64,000 nucleotides of DNA, taken from positions 62,001 to 126,000 of the forward strand of contig OY970329.1 in the NCBI GenBank assembly GCA_963717375.1. The letters run 5' to 3'. Shown piece after piece: positions 1 to 7,696 of this stretch. The notes under the pieces were generated by a model. The model saw nothing but the letters and a program-made list of their open reading frames with translations, was not told the origin of the DNA and did no database searches. Both the position numbers and the translations under genes were made by a program. The stretch's first letter is position 1. The number at the start of each line of letters is the position of its first letter. The DNA comes from VRUE01 sp963717375 (lineage in GTDB: Bacteria > Actinomycetota > Thermoleophilia > Solirubrobacterales > 70-9).

Positions 1-1011
1 GAGCCGCGGGTCTGGGAGCTCGGGGTCAAGGAGGTCTGGAAGGTGAAGGAGCCGCTGGATCGGGTCATCCACACTGTCGGCGGCTGGCCACTGAAGATCT
101 CCGCGAAGTACGGCCAGATCGGCGGCTCCTGGATCTACCCGATGAAGGATGAGAAGACCGGCGATGACCTCGTCTCGATCGGCTTCATCGTCGACCTCGA
201 CTACGCCGACGCCACCACTTCGGCCCACGACCTGCTGCAGGAGTTCAAGACTCATCCGATGGTGCGCAAGATCCTCGAGGGGGGCGAACGGGTCAGCTGG
301 GGCGCCAAGGCGCTCCCCGCCGGCGGCTACTGGGCGATGCCGAAGCTCTCCGCGCCCGGAGCAGTGCTCGTTGGCGACGGCGCCGGCATGATGAACCTGA
401 CGGCGCTGAAGGGGGTCCACTACGCGATCAAGTCTGGAATGCTGGCCGCGGAGGCCATCTACGCGTCTCTGAAGGAAGGCAGCAGCGACTTCTCCGGCTA
501 CGAGGAGGCGATCGCCGAGTCGATCGTCGGCAAGGACCTCTACGAGCAGCGCAACGCGCGTCAGCCCTTCCAAAAGGGCCTGCTCAAGGGAATGCCGCTG
601 GTCGGCATGATGATCCTCAGCAAGGGTCGCTTCCCCGGCGGGCGCTGGAAGCTGCACGCCAACGACGCCAAGCCGATGTTCATCGGCAACACCAAGGACA
701 GCTATCCGAAGCCCGATGGCAAGCTCACCTTCGACAAGCTCTCCAGCGTCTTCATCAGCGGCAACGCCACCCGCGACGACGCTCCCAACCACATCCGCGT
801 GCAGCAGCGCGTTCCCCGCGAGATCGCCGAGACCTGGCAGTGGATGTGCCCCGCCGGCGTCTACGAGATCCCCGACGACGCCCCCGAGAGCGGCGACGTC
901 GACGTGATCGTCAACTACACCAACTGCGTGCAGTGCGGCGCGATCACCGCCAAGGGCGGGCGCCTGACGACACCCGAGGGCGGCGACGGCCCGCTCTACC
1001 AGAACACCTGA
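1..1011 (+). CDS. ETF-quinone oxidoreductase, C-terminal part (5' end outside window)
   Basis: The open frame runs from the first base, so the gene starts upstream and only about 336 C-terminal residues are visible. The enzyme passes electrons from electron transfer flavoprotein to the membrane quinone pool. Family landmarks are present: VIHTVGGWPL, GGSWIYP, the FAD-contacting region GDGAGMMNLTALKG followed by KSGMLAAEA, and a ferredoxin-like tail with CPAGVYE, NCVQC and the PEGGDGP ending. The tail is odd. The family normally carries a CxxCxxC cluster motif, but here it reads NCVQCGAIT, so the last cysteine is isoleucine. No partner gene such as etfA or etfB is in view. Family assignment is secure; the state of the iron-sulfur cluster is uncertain. 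Confidence 0.9.
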   Translation, partial: EPRVWELGVKEVWKVKEPLDRVIHTVGGWPLKISAKYGQIGGSWIYPMKDEKTGDDLVSIGFIVDLDYADATTSAHDLLQEFKTHPMVRKILEGGERVSWGAKALPAGGYWAMPKLSAPGAVLVGDGAGMMNLTALKGVHYAIKSGMLAAEAIYASLKEGSSDFSGYEEAIAESIVGKDLYEQRNARQPFQKGLLKGMPLVGMMILSKGRFPGGRWKLHANDAKPMFIGNTKDSYPKPDGKLTFDKLSSVFISGNATRDDAPNHIRVQQRVPREIAETWQWMCPAGVYEIPDDAPESGDVDVIVNYTNCVQCGAITAKGGRLTTPEGGDGPLYQNT

Positions 1012-1062
1012 CCCAAGACCACAAAAGTCAGCGTTCGAAAACTTCGCGCGGGGGTATGTGTT

Positions 1063-2562
1063 TTGAGGCTGATGGATGAGGCAGGGGCAGCTCGCAGGGG
1101 TTTTGTCGTCGCGGCGACCGCGTCGATGTGCGCCTTGGTCATAGTGGCTATCGCCGCATCCGGTGCCTCAGCCTCGACCTGGACGGTGACGAAGTTTCCC
1201 GACGACCAGGTCCACGGGCCGATGTTCGGCGTCTCCTGTCCGTCGCCCGAGCTCTGCGTTGTCGGCGGCAGCGACAACCTGATCGCGACGTCGACGAACC
1301 CGACCGGCGGCGCTTCCGCCTGGAACGTCTTCCACCCCGGCGGGACCGAACAAATTCCCGAAATCCCGGGGCTACCCCCCGGTGGGAAAATCTCTTTCCC
1401 CGGTGCGCAGGTGAGGGGGATCTCGTGTCCATCTCTCACGCTCTGCGTCGGCGTGACCCTCGATGGCCGCATCTTCAGCTCGACCGATCCGACCGGCGGT
1501 GCGTCCGCCTGGAAAATCGTTCAGCTGGGCGCGGGGCAGGGGCCCAACCTCCATATGACCGGCATCTCCTGTCCTTCGCCCGGGTTCTGCCTCGCCGTCG
1601 CCTACGGGAGCAAGGTGGTCTATTCCATCGATCCGACCGGCGATGCCTCGGCCTGGGCCGTGACCGAACTCGCCACCCCGCTGGACTTCCGCGGCGTCTC
1701 CTGCCCGTCGCCCTCCTTCTGCGCGGCGGTCGACAACGAAGGAAGCATCGCCACTTCCACCAACCCGGTGGGCGCCGCTTCCGCCTGGACTCTGGTCGGC
1801 CGTCCCGGCGGCCTAAATGCCCTCAACGGCATTTCCTGCCCCTCGCCGTCGCTGTGCGTGACCGGCAATGCCGGTCAGATGATCACCTCGACGAGCCCGG
1901 CCAGCGCCGCCGGCTGGACTGCCGTGACTGCCGGCTCAGGGCTGCCTGTCAAGGGCGTCGCTTGCCCTCTGGAAACGGCCTGCGCGGCTGTGGACAACAA
2001 CTCCGACGCGATCGTCTCCACCGATCCCACCGGCGGGTCCAGCGCTTGGTCGTTCACCAACGTGATCCCAAAATCACTCGACGGGAGCCCCAACGGGATG
2101 TTCGGCCTTTCCTGCCCGACCACGACTCTCTGCGTGGCCGTCGGCCAGAATGAACAGATCATCAGCTCGACCGATCCCTTCACCTCCGATCCGGTGAAGG
2201 TGCAGCCGAATGGATCCAAGCGCCCACGGGTCGTCATTACGGACCATCCAGCAAAGCGTGTGCGGCCTCACAAAGGGGGCGTCAAAGTCACCTTCCGCTT
2301 CCACGCGACCCGCTCGGGCTCTCGCTTCAAGTGCAAGCTCAGCGGGCATCACTTCCGCGCCTGTAAGTCGCCGAGGCGCTACAGGGTGGGGAAGGGCACA
2401 TATACCTTCAAGGTCAGGGCGATCGCACCGGGCGGCATCAAGGGCCCGCCGGCGACCTTCCACTTCAGGGTCGGCCGCCTAACCGAGGGGCCGCCCGTCG
2501 GGTCCTGTCGCTCGAAAGCCATGGGCCCCTCGCTCCGCCCCTGCATCAACGCCCGCTGGTAA
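1063..2562 (+). CDS. Secreted seven-repeat Cys-paired beta-propeller-like protein
   Basis: About 499 residues. A signal peptide is clear (hydrophobic AALVIVAIAASGASAS-like stretch near residues 17-38). Seven repeats follow, each with a G(I/V)SCPSPxxC motif and, about 20 residues later, a TDPTGGASAW-like motif. Seven such units of about 45 residues fit a seven-bladed beta-propeller in which every blade carries its own cysteine pair. The C-terminal 85 residues form a separate Ig-like or FN3-like domain (FKCKLSGHHFRACKSP, then YTFKVRA) common in secreted proteins of this lineage. The TTG at 1063 gives the longest frame; ATG at 1072 is an equally plausible start. Function is unknown; an extracellular binding role is inferred from the architecture. 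Confidence 0.75.
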   Translation: MRLMDEAGAARRGFVVAATASMCALVIVAIAASGASASTWTVTKFPDDQVHGPMFGVSCPSPELCVVGGSDNLIATSTNPTGGASAWNVFHPGGTEQIPEIPGLPPGGKISFPGAQVRGISCPSLTLCVGVTLDGRIFSSTDPTGGASAWKIVQLGAGQGPNLHMTGISCPSPGFCLAVAYGSKVVYSIDPTGDASAWAVTELATPLDFRGVSCPSPSFCAAVDNEGSIATSTNPVGAASAWTLVGRPGGLNALNGISCPSPSLCVTGNAGQMITSTSPASAAGWTAVTAGSGLPVKGVACPLETACAAVDNNSDAIVSTDPTGGSSAWSFTNVIPKSLDGSPNGMFGLSCPTTTLCVAVGQNEQIISSTDPFTSDPVKVQPNGSKRPRVVITDHPAKRVRPHKGGVKVTFRFHATRSGSRFKCKLSGHHFRACKSPRRYRVGKGTYTFKVRAIAPGGIKGPPATFHFRVGRLTEGPPVGSCRSKAMGPSLRPCINARW

Positions 2563-2688
2563 CAGCTCGAATCTGGGCCGGGACTGAATACTGTCTTAAA
2601 GAAGCAGGCTCGCGCGGGTGCAGCGGAACGCGTGGATTGGTGTAACTGTGCCAATTTAATGCTCAAATAAATCTGATAGGTTGATTGA

Positions 2689-3327
2689 ATGTTGAAGTGG
2701 CTCGCGTTGACGATGATCGTGATATCTGTCGTGCTGGCGATCATTGCCGCCAGCGGAGCGTCAGCGACAGTGCTCTGCAAAGAAGAAGGCGTCGCGGAAG
2801 CTTGTCCAGCAGGTAAATCCGTTGGTTCCGGCACGGTGCTCAAAGCCGAACTTACGGCCGGCATTCCTTCGGTGCTTCATATTGGCATTGGAGAAGTCAC
2901 CTGCATGAATTCGAAGCTGGAAGGCAAAATGACTACCGCCGGGGGCGCTCTCGGGGTGCCGGTGAAAGGCGGGATCATCGAAGCGAGCTGGACCAATTGC
3001 ACATGCAATGGCGTCGCCGCGACGATGGTGCCTGGCAATTTGGCTTGGAGCACCGAAATCAACGGCACCGGGAACAAAGACGGTGCGTTGACACTTCTAG
3101 AACCGCGCTTGAAAATCGAATGCGAAGGGCTCGTCTGCAACTACCAGAAAGCATCGATCACGAATCTTCAGTTCAAAGGCGGGAACCCCGCCGAAATCCA
3201 CGCGGCAATAGGCCAGGTTTTCTTCGAACGAGCCCCAGGAAGCTTCTTCTTCTGCGCGATGTCTGCTGAATGGGATGCCGAATATGAAGTCGCGGCGCCG
3301 AAGCCAGTTTTCGTGACGAAGACGTAG
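2689..3327 (+). CDS. Small secreted Cys-containing protein
   Basis: 212 residues. Residues 1-26 are a signal peptide (MLKWLALTMIVISVVLAIIA followed by ASGASA). The mature part has several cysteines (CTCNG, ECEGLVCNYQ, FFFCAMS) likely to form disulfides outside the cell. I recognise no catalytic domain; similar short secreted proteins recur in Solirubrobacterales and two others are in this window (26238-26849 and 32675-33280). The upstream region 2640-2688 is AT-rich and may hold the promoter; no strong ribosome binding site precedes the ATG. Glu and Lys codons are mostly GAA and AAA, unlike the neighbouring housekeeping genes. Confidence 0.65.
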   Translation: MLKWLALTMIVISVVLAIIAASGASATVLCKEEGVAEACPAGKSVGSGTVLKAELTAGIPSVLHIGIGEVTCMNSKLEGKMTTAGGALGVPVKGGIIEASWTNCTCNGVAATMVPGNLAWSTEINGTGNKDGALTLLEPRLKIECEGLVCNYQKASITNLQFKGGNPAEIHAAIGQVFFERAPGSFFFCAMSAEWDAEYEVAAPKPVFVTKT

Positions 3328-3391
3328 CCAGCACGGCTGGAGTGACCATGGCCTCTGGCGCAGGGGATGTGCTTACCGCATGGGAATGCGA

Positions 3392-3465
3392 TGCCGGAGG
3401 AGGGACTCGAACCCCCGACACGCGGATTATGATTCCGCTGCTCTAACCAGCTGAGCTACTCCGGC
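3392..3465 (-). tRNA. tRNA with CAT anticodon (elongator Met, or Ile2)
   Basis: The minus strand folds into a 74-nt cloverleaf: 7-bp acceptor stem GCCGGAG/CTCCGGC, D-arm GCTC/GAGC, anticodon stem GCGGA/TCCGC with loop ATCATAA, T-arm with TTCGAGT, discriminator A; CCA is not encoded. The anticodon is CAT. It lacks the three G-C pairs of an initiator anticodon stem, so it is elongator tRNA-Met or the lysidine-modified tRNA-Ile2. Position 32 is A, where a pyrimidine is usual. Confidence 0.9.
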
Positions 3466-3533
3466 GGGGTTGGGGATCGTATCGATGGCGGGGCTGTGTT
3501 CGCCTTGGGCGTGAGGTCTTTAGCCTTGTTGCC

Positions 3534-4481
3534 GTGACGCAGGAACTCGATCGAGCTGTGCGGACGGTGTTGCGGGATTGCCTGCGGGTCGAACCTGCCG
3601 AAGAGGTGCTGGTGATCTGCAACCCGGTCACCGAGGACATCGGGGCGTTGATGCGGATCGAGGCGGAGGGCGACGGCGCCTACGCGACCCTGGCGGTGAT
3701 CTCCGAGCTGGACTCCAATGGCGCCGAGCCGCCGACTCCGGTGGCGGCGGCGATGATCGCCTCCCACGTGGTGCTGGCGCCGACGATCCAGTCGCTCTCC
3801 CATACCTATGCCCGCCGCGCCGCCAACCAGGCCGGCGTGCGGATCGCGACCCTGCCCGGCGTTACCGCGGACATGCTGGCGCGGCTGATGAACGCTGACA
3901 TGGGCGCCCTGCGACGGCGCGGCGCGGCACTGGCCGCGGCGCTGCACAGTGGCGATGAGGCGCGGATCACCTGCCGGCACGGCAGCGACTTGCGGCTCGG
4001 CCTCGAGGGCCGGATCCCGATCGCGGATGCCGGCGTCCTCAATGCTCCCGGCGCCTTCGGCAACCTGCCCTGTGGCGAGGCCTTCATCTCGCCGGTTGGC
4101 GGGGAGGGCACCCTCGTCGTCGACGGATCGATCGCCGGGGTCGGCAAGGTCGAGACGCCGGTCGAGCTGACCGTCCGCGACGGCCACCTGACCGACGCCA
4201 CCGGTCCCGAGGGGGCGACCCTGCTCGAACTGCTGACCAAGCACGGCGAGGACGGCACCAACGTCGCCGAGCTGGGGATCGGCACCAACGAAGAGGCGAT
4301 GCTGACCGGCAACATCCTCGAGGACGAGAAGATCCTCGGCACCGCCCACGTTGCCTTCGGCGCTTCGGCGGCGATCGGTGGTGGCATCCAGGTCCCCGTG
4401 CACCTCGACTGCGTGATCCTCGAGCCGACGGTGGAAATCGACGGCAAAGAGATCGTCCGCGGCGGCGAGCTGCTCGTCTAG
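3534..4481 (+). CDS. M29-like (aminopeptidase T family) metallopeptidase
   Basis: 315 residues, GTG start. The C-terminal half carries motifs corresponding to the M29 metal site: a Glu in NLPCGEAF, a Glu in AELGIGTN, a His in TAHVAFG and the HxD of VHLDCVI. All expected ligands therefore appear intact. The same fold includes NicX-type 2,5-dihydroxypyridine dioxygenases, so a non-peptidase role cannot be excluded. The protein is at the short end of the family. It is followed with no gap by the formimidoyltransferase-like gene at 4482, so the two are probably co-transcribed and could act together in amino acid catabolism. Confidence 0.75.
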   Translation: MTQELDRAVRTVLRDCLRVEPAEEVLVICNPVTEDIGALMRIEAEGDGAYATLAVISELDSNGAEPPTPVAAAMIASHVVLAPTIQSLSHTYARRAANQAGVRIATLPGVTADMLARLMNADMGALRRRGAALAAALHSGDEARITCRHGSDLRLGLEGRIPIADAGVLNAPGAFGNLPCGEAFISPVGGEGTLVVDGSIAGVGKVETPVELTVRDGHLTDATGPEGATLLELLTKHGEDGTNVAELGIGTNEEAMLTGNILEDEKILGTAHVAFGASAAIGGGIQVPVHLDCVILEPTVEIDGKEIVRGGELLV

Positions 4482-5375
4482 GTGGCGGCGCCGCGGCTCC
4501 TCGCTGTCCCGAACGTCTCCGAGGGAGGTGACACGGCGTGCATCGACTCCATGGAGCGGGCGTTCTCGAGGGGCGCGACCGTGCTCGACCGCCACTCCGA
4601 CGCCGACCACGACCGCACCGTCTTCACCCTCGCCGCCGGCGCTGCGCCGCTGCGCGAGGCGCTCGTCTCCGGCGCTGAGCTGGCGATCGAGACCGTCGAC
4701 ATGAGCTCCTACCGGGGCCTTCACCCCGCGGTCGGGGCGCTTGACGTCTGCCCGATCGTTTGGCTCGACCCGGTCGGCCGCGCCGCCGCTCGGGTCGAGG
4801 CGATCGAGGTGGCAGAGCAGATCGGCGGCCTCGGGGTTCCCGTCTTCCTCTATGGCGAGCTGGCCGCTCGTCCGGCGCACGCCGAGCGGGCCTATTTCCG
4901 CAACGGTGGTCTCGCCGAGCTCTGGCTGCGGATGGAGGGGGGAGGACTGCGGCCCGACTACGGACCGTCCCTGCCGCACCCCACCGGTGGGGTGACGCTG
5001 ATCACCGCCCGCCCGCCTCTTGCCGCCTTCAACGTCGAGCTCGACAGCGGCGATGTCGACGTCGCCCGCGCGGTCGCCGCCGGGTTGCGCGAGTCCGGCG
5101 CCGGCCTGCGCGGCGTGCGCGCGATCGGGCTGGGCCTGTCCGCCGGTCGCACTCAGGTGTCGACCAACGTCCATGACCCCCTCGCCGTGCCCCTGGCCGA
5201 CGTGGTCGCGCGGGTTCGCGACCTCGCGGCCCCTCTCGGCGCCAGGCCGATCGCCTCGGAGGTCGTCGGCCTCGTTCCCGCCGCGGCTCTCGCCGAATAC
5301 CCCAGTGAGGTGCCGATTCGTGGCTTCGACCCCGATCTACAGACGATCGAGGCGCGTCTGCCGGCCGCCTCCTGA
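4482..5375 (+). CDS. Glutamate formimidoyltransferase-like protein
   Basis: 297 residues; the GTG start follows the previous stop codon directly. It resembles the formiminotransferase half of FTCD: N-terminal AVPNVSEG, the conserved HPAVGALDVCPIV segment holding the expected catalytic His, PVFLYGELA and a late STNVHDP segment. The family transfers a formimino group between glutamate and tetrahydrofolate in histidine breakdown. No hut genes are visible, and stand-alone members are common in Actinobacteria, so the physiological substrate is uncertain. The cyclodeaminase domain of the bifunctional enzyme is absent. Confidence 0.8.
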   Translation: MAAPRLLAVPNVSEGGDTACIDSMERAFSRGATVLDRHSDADHDRTVFTLAAGAAPLREALVSGAELAIETVDMSSYRGLHPAVGALDVCPIVWLDPVGRAAARVEAIEVAEQIGGLGVPVFLYGELAARPAHAERAYFRNGGLAELWLRMEGGGLRPDYGPSLPHPTGGVTLITARPPLAAFNVELDSGDVDVARAVAAGLRESGAGLRGVRAIGLGLSAGRTQVSTNVHDPLAVPLADVVARVRDLAAPLGARPIASEVVGLVPAAALAEYPSEVPIRGFDPDLQTIEARLPAAS

Positions 5376-5401
5376 GGCGCCGGGGGCGCTAGATTCCCGC
5401 C

Positions 5402-5764
5402 ATGGCTCAGACCAAGAAGAAGCGCCGCCGCAAGCACCGCGGCACCCAGGGCGGACGGATCGATACCAACCGCCGCGCCCGGCCCAAAACCCGCGCTGAG
5501 GCGAAAGCCCGCGCCAAGTCGGGCACAAAACGCGCCCCGCGTGGGGACCATCCGCCGACCTGGCGCAACTCGGCCCTGCGCGGCATCGGCGCGGCCGTGA
5601 TCTTCGCGATCCTGCTGCTGGTGATCTTCAAACGGCCTGTTGGCGCGGCCCTCGCCCTCGGCGCCTTCATGCTGGTCTTCTATATCCCGGCCGGCTACTA
5701 CATCGACATGATGATGTGGCGACGGCGGGAGCGGGCGCGGATTCGCGACGCCAACCGCTCGTGA
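5402..5764 (+). CDS. Small basic two-helix membrane protein
   Basis: 120 residues. The first 50 are extremely rich in Lys and Arg (KKKRRRKHRG and more) and should be cytoplasmic and disordered, possibly nucleic-acid or ribosome binding. Two hydrophobic helices follow at about residues 60-76 and 81-99, then a basic tail. I do not recognise a named family. Its stop codon overlaps the GTG start of the downstream MBL hydrolase, so the pair is translationally coupled. Confidence 0.65.
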   Translation: MAQTKKKRRRKHRGTQGGRIDTNRRARPKTRAEAKARAKSGTKRAPRGDHPPTWRNSALRGIGAAVIFAILLLVIFKRPVGAALALGAFMLVFYIPAGYYIDMMMWRRRERARIRDANRS

Positions 5765-6405
5765 GCTTGGACGTACGCCAGCTCACCGTCGGCGCGATTG
5801 CCGAGAACTGCTTCGTCATACATAACCCCGACTCCGGCAAGGTCCTGATCGTCGATCCCGGCGAAGAGCCGGAGCGGATCCTGGCCGAGGTCGAGGAGAC
5901 CGGTGCCGAGGTCGAGGCGATCCTGATCACCCACTGTCACTTCGACCACGTCGGCGCGGTCGCCCCGGTGGCGAAGGCGACTGGAGCTCCGGTTTATTGC
6001 CCCGAGATCGAGTTGCCGGTGCTCGCCGACATCATGTCCTTCGTGCCGTTCGCCGGCTTCGGCCCCTTCGAGAGCTACGAGGCGGACGAGATCGTGAAAG
6101 GCGGCGAGGCGCTGGAGCTGGCGGGCCTCACCATCGACGTGATCTTCACCCCGGGCCACAGTCCCGGGCACGTCACCTACTCGCTGCGCGGCGAGGAGGC
6201 GATTTTTTCCGGTGACGTGCTCTTCCAGGGCTCGGTCGGGCGGGTCGACCTGCCCGGTGGCGACGGACCGACCCTGATGCGGTCGATCGCCGCCCTGCTC
6301 GACTCGCACTCACCCGAGACCGCCGTCTACCCAGGCCACATGGGCGCCACCACTCTGGGCGCGGAGCGGGCGACGAACCCCTTCCTGGCTCAGCTGCCGC
6401 AGTAG
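5761..6405 (+). CDS. MBL-fold hydrolase, glyoxalase II-like
   Basis: About 214 residues. The metal-binding signature THCHFDHVG is present, followed by GHSPGHV, FSGDVLF and a late PGHM His, so the full binuclear metal site of the glyoxalase II-like subgroup is there. These enzymes hydrolyse thioesters such as S-lactoylglutathione analogues; actinobacteria lack glutathione, so the true substrate is unknown. I chose GTG 5761 because it overlaps the upstream stop (GTGA) and puts the first beta strand at the N-terminus; an earlier in-frame start would lie inside the upstream gene. Confidence 0.85.
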   Translation: MSLDVRQLTVGAIAENCFVIHNPDSGKVLIVDPGEEPERILAEVEETGAEVEAILITHCHFDHVGAVAPVAKATGAPVYCPEIELPVLADIMSFVPFAGFGPFESYEADEIVKGGEALELAGLTIDVIFTPGHSPGHVTYSLRGEEAIFSGDVLFQGSVGRVDLPGGDGPTLMRSIAALLDSHSPETAVYPGHMGATTLGAERATNPFLAQLPQ

Positions 6406-6445
6406 GCAGCCGGTCGGCGCCCGGCGCAGGTAAGGTCGCGGCACT

Positions 6446-7696
6446 GTGGCGGGACACAAGTACCAGGCTCCGCGCGGGACTTTCGATGTCCTGCCTGACA
6501 GCGCGCGGCTGCGCGGGCGGATCGAGCGCGCCGCCGCGGCGATCTTCGCTCGGGCCGGCTACGAGCCGATCGCCACGCCCAGCTTCGAGGACACCGAGCT
6601 GTTCGAGCGCGGCGTCGGACACTCGACCGACATCGTCCGCAAGGAGATGTTCACCTTCGAGGACAAGGGCGGGCGCAGCCTCACCCTGAGGCCCGAGGGC
6701 ACGGCACCGATCTGCCGCGCCTACGTCGAGCACGGCATGCAGGCGCAGGCGCAGCCTGTGAAGCTCTTCTACATCGGGCCGTTCTTCCGTCACGAGCGAC
6801 CACAGGCTGGCCGCTACCGCCAGTTCCACCAGCTTGGCGCCGAGGTGATCGGCAGTGACTCGCCACTCGCCGACGCCGAGGTAATCGGCCTCCTCGCCGA
6901 GCTCCTCGCCGAGCTCGGGGTCCCGGGGGTTGAGCTACGGCTCGGCAGCCTCGGCTCTCTCGATACTCGCCAGGCGTATCTCGAGGAGCTGAAGGCGCAC
7001 CTTCACGCCCATGAGGGCGAGCTGGCGAAAGAGGCGCGGGAGCGGATTGACGCCAATCCGCTGCGTGCTTTCGACTCCGATGACGAGGGCACGCAGGCGG
7101 TGATGGCGGCGGCGCCGAAGCTGGTCGAGCGGCTCGAGGGTGAGGACGCCGAGCACTTCAGCGAGGTGAGGACGCTGCTCGACGCTGCCGGGGTCGAGTA
7201 CACGATCGACCCGACCCTGGTCCGCGGCCTCGACTACTACACGCGGACGATCTTCTCCTTCGTCTGCGACCGGCTCGGGGCGCAGTCGGAGATCGGCGGC
7301 GGCGGGCGCTACGACGGCCTGGTCGAGCAACTGGGCGGGCGGCCGACGCCCGCGGTCGGCTGGGCGGCCGGGATCGAGCGGATCATGCTGGCGCTGGACG
7401 AAGAGGAGCCCGCGCCCGGACGCGACGTCTTCATTGCCGTGGGCGACGAGGAGCAGGGCGGACGATCGCTGGCTCTTCTGCTGGCGGGAGAACTGCGCAA
7501 AGCCGGGCTCTCAGCCGAGATCGATCTCGGCGGCCGCGGTCTCAAGGGGCAGTTCAAGCACGCCGACCGGATCGGCGCCCGCCGCGTGCTGATTCTCGAG
7601 GACGGCGCTGCCCAGCTGCGCGACATGTCAAGTGGCGAGCAGCGGCCGGTCGAGACCGGCAACCTGCTGGCCGAGATCACCGGGGGAGAGGCATGA
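6446..7696 (+). CDS. hisS: Histidyl-tRNA synthetase
   Basis: 416 residues, GTG start, normal length for bacterial HisRS. The start reads APRGTFDVLP, class II motif 2 has LRPEGT (81-86) and FRHERPQAGRYRQFHQ (114-129), and the His-specific motif is LDYYTRTIF, followed by GGGGRYDGL. The C-terminal anticodon-binding domain closes the protein. The stop overlaps the aspS start by four bases (ATGA). A hisS-aspS pair is common in bacteria. Confidence 0.97.
   Translation: MAGHKYQAPRGTFDVLPDSARLRGRIERAAAAIFARAGYEPIATPSFEDTELFERGVGHSTDIVRKEMFTFEDKGGRSLTLRPEGTAPICRAYVEHGMQAQAQPVKLFYIGPFFRHERPQAGRYRQFHQLGAEVIGSDSPLADAEVIGLLAELLAELGVPGVELRLGSLGSLDTRQAYLEELKAHLHAHEGELAKEARERIDANPLRAFDSDDEGTQAVMAAAPKLVERLEGEDAEHFSEVRTLLDAAGVEYTIDPTLVRGLDYYTRTIFSFVCDRLGAQSEIGGGGRYDGLVEQLGGRPTPAVGWAAGIERIMLALDEEEPAPGRDVFIAVGDEEQGGRSLALLLAGELRKAGLSAEIDLGGRGLKGQFKHADRIGARRVLILEDGAAQLRDMSSGEQRPVETGNLLAEITGGEA

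Noticed and set aside
3456..5174. Open frame of 572 codons on the minus strand
   Set aside because: It lies opposite the aminopeptidase and formimidoyltransferase genes, both with conserved catalytic motifs, and its product is low-complexity. Long antisense frames are expected at this GC content.
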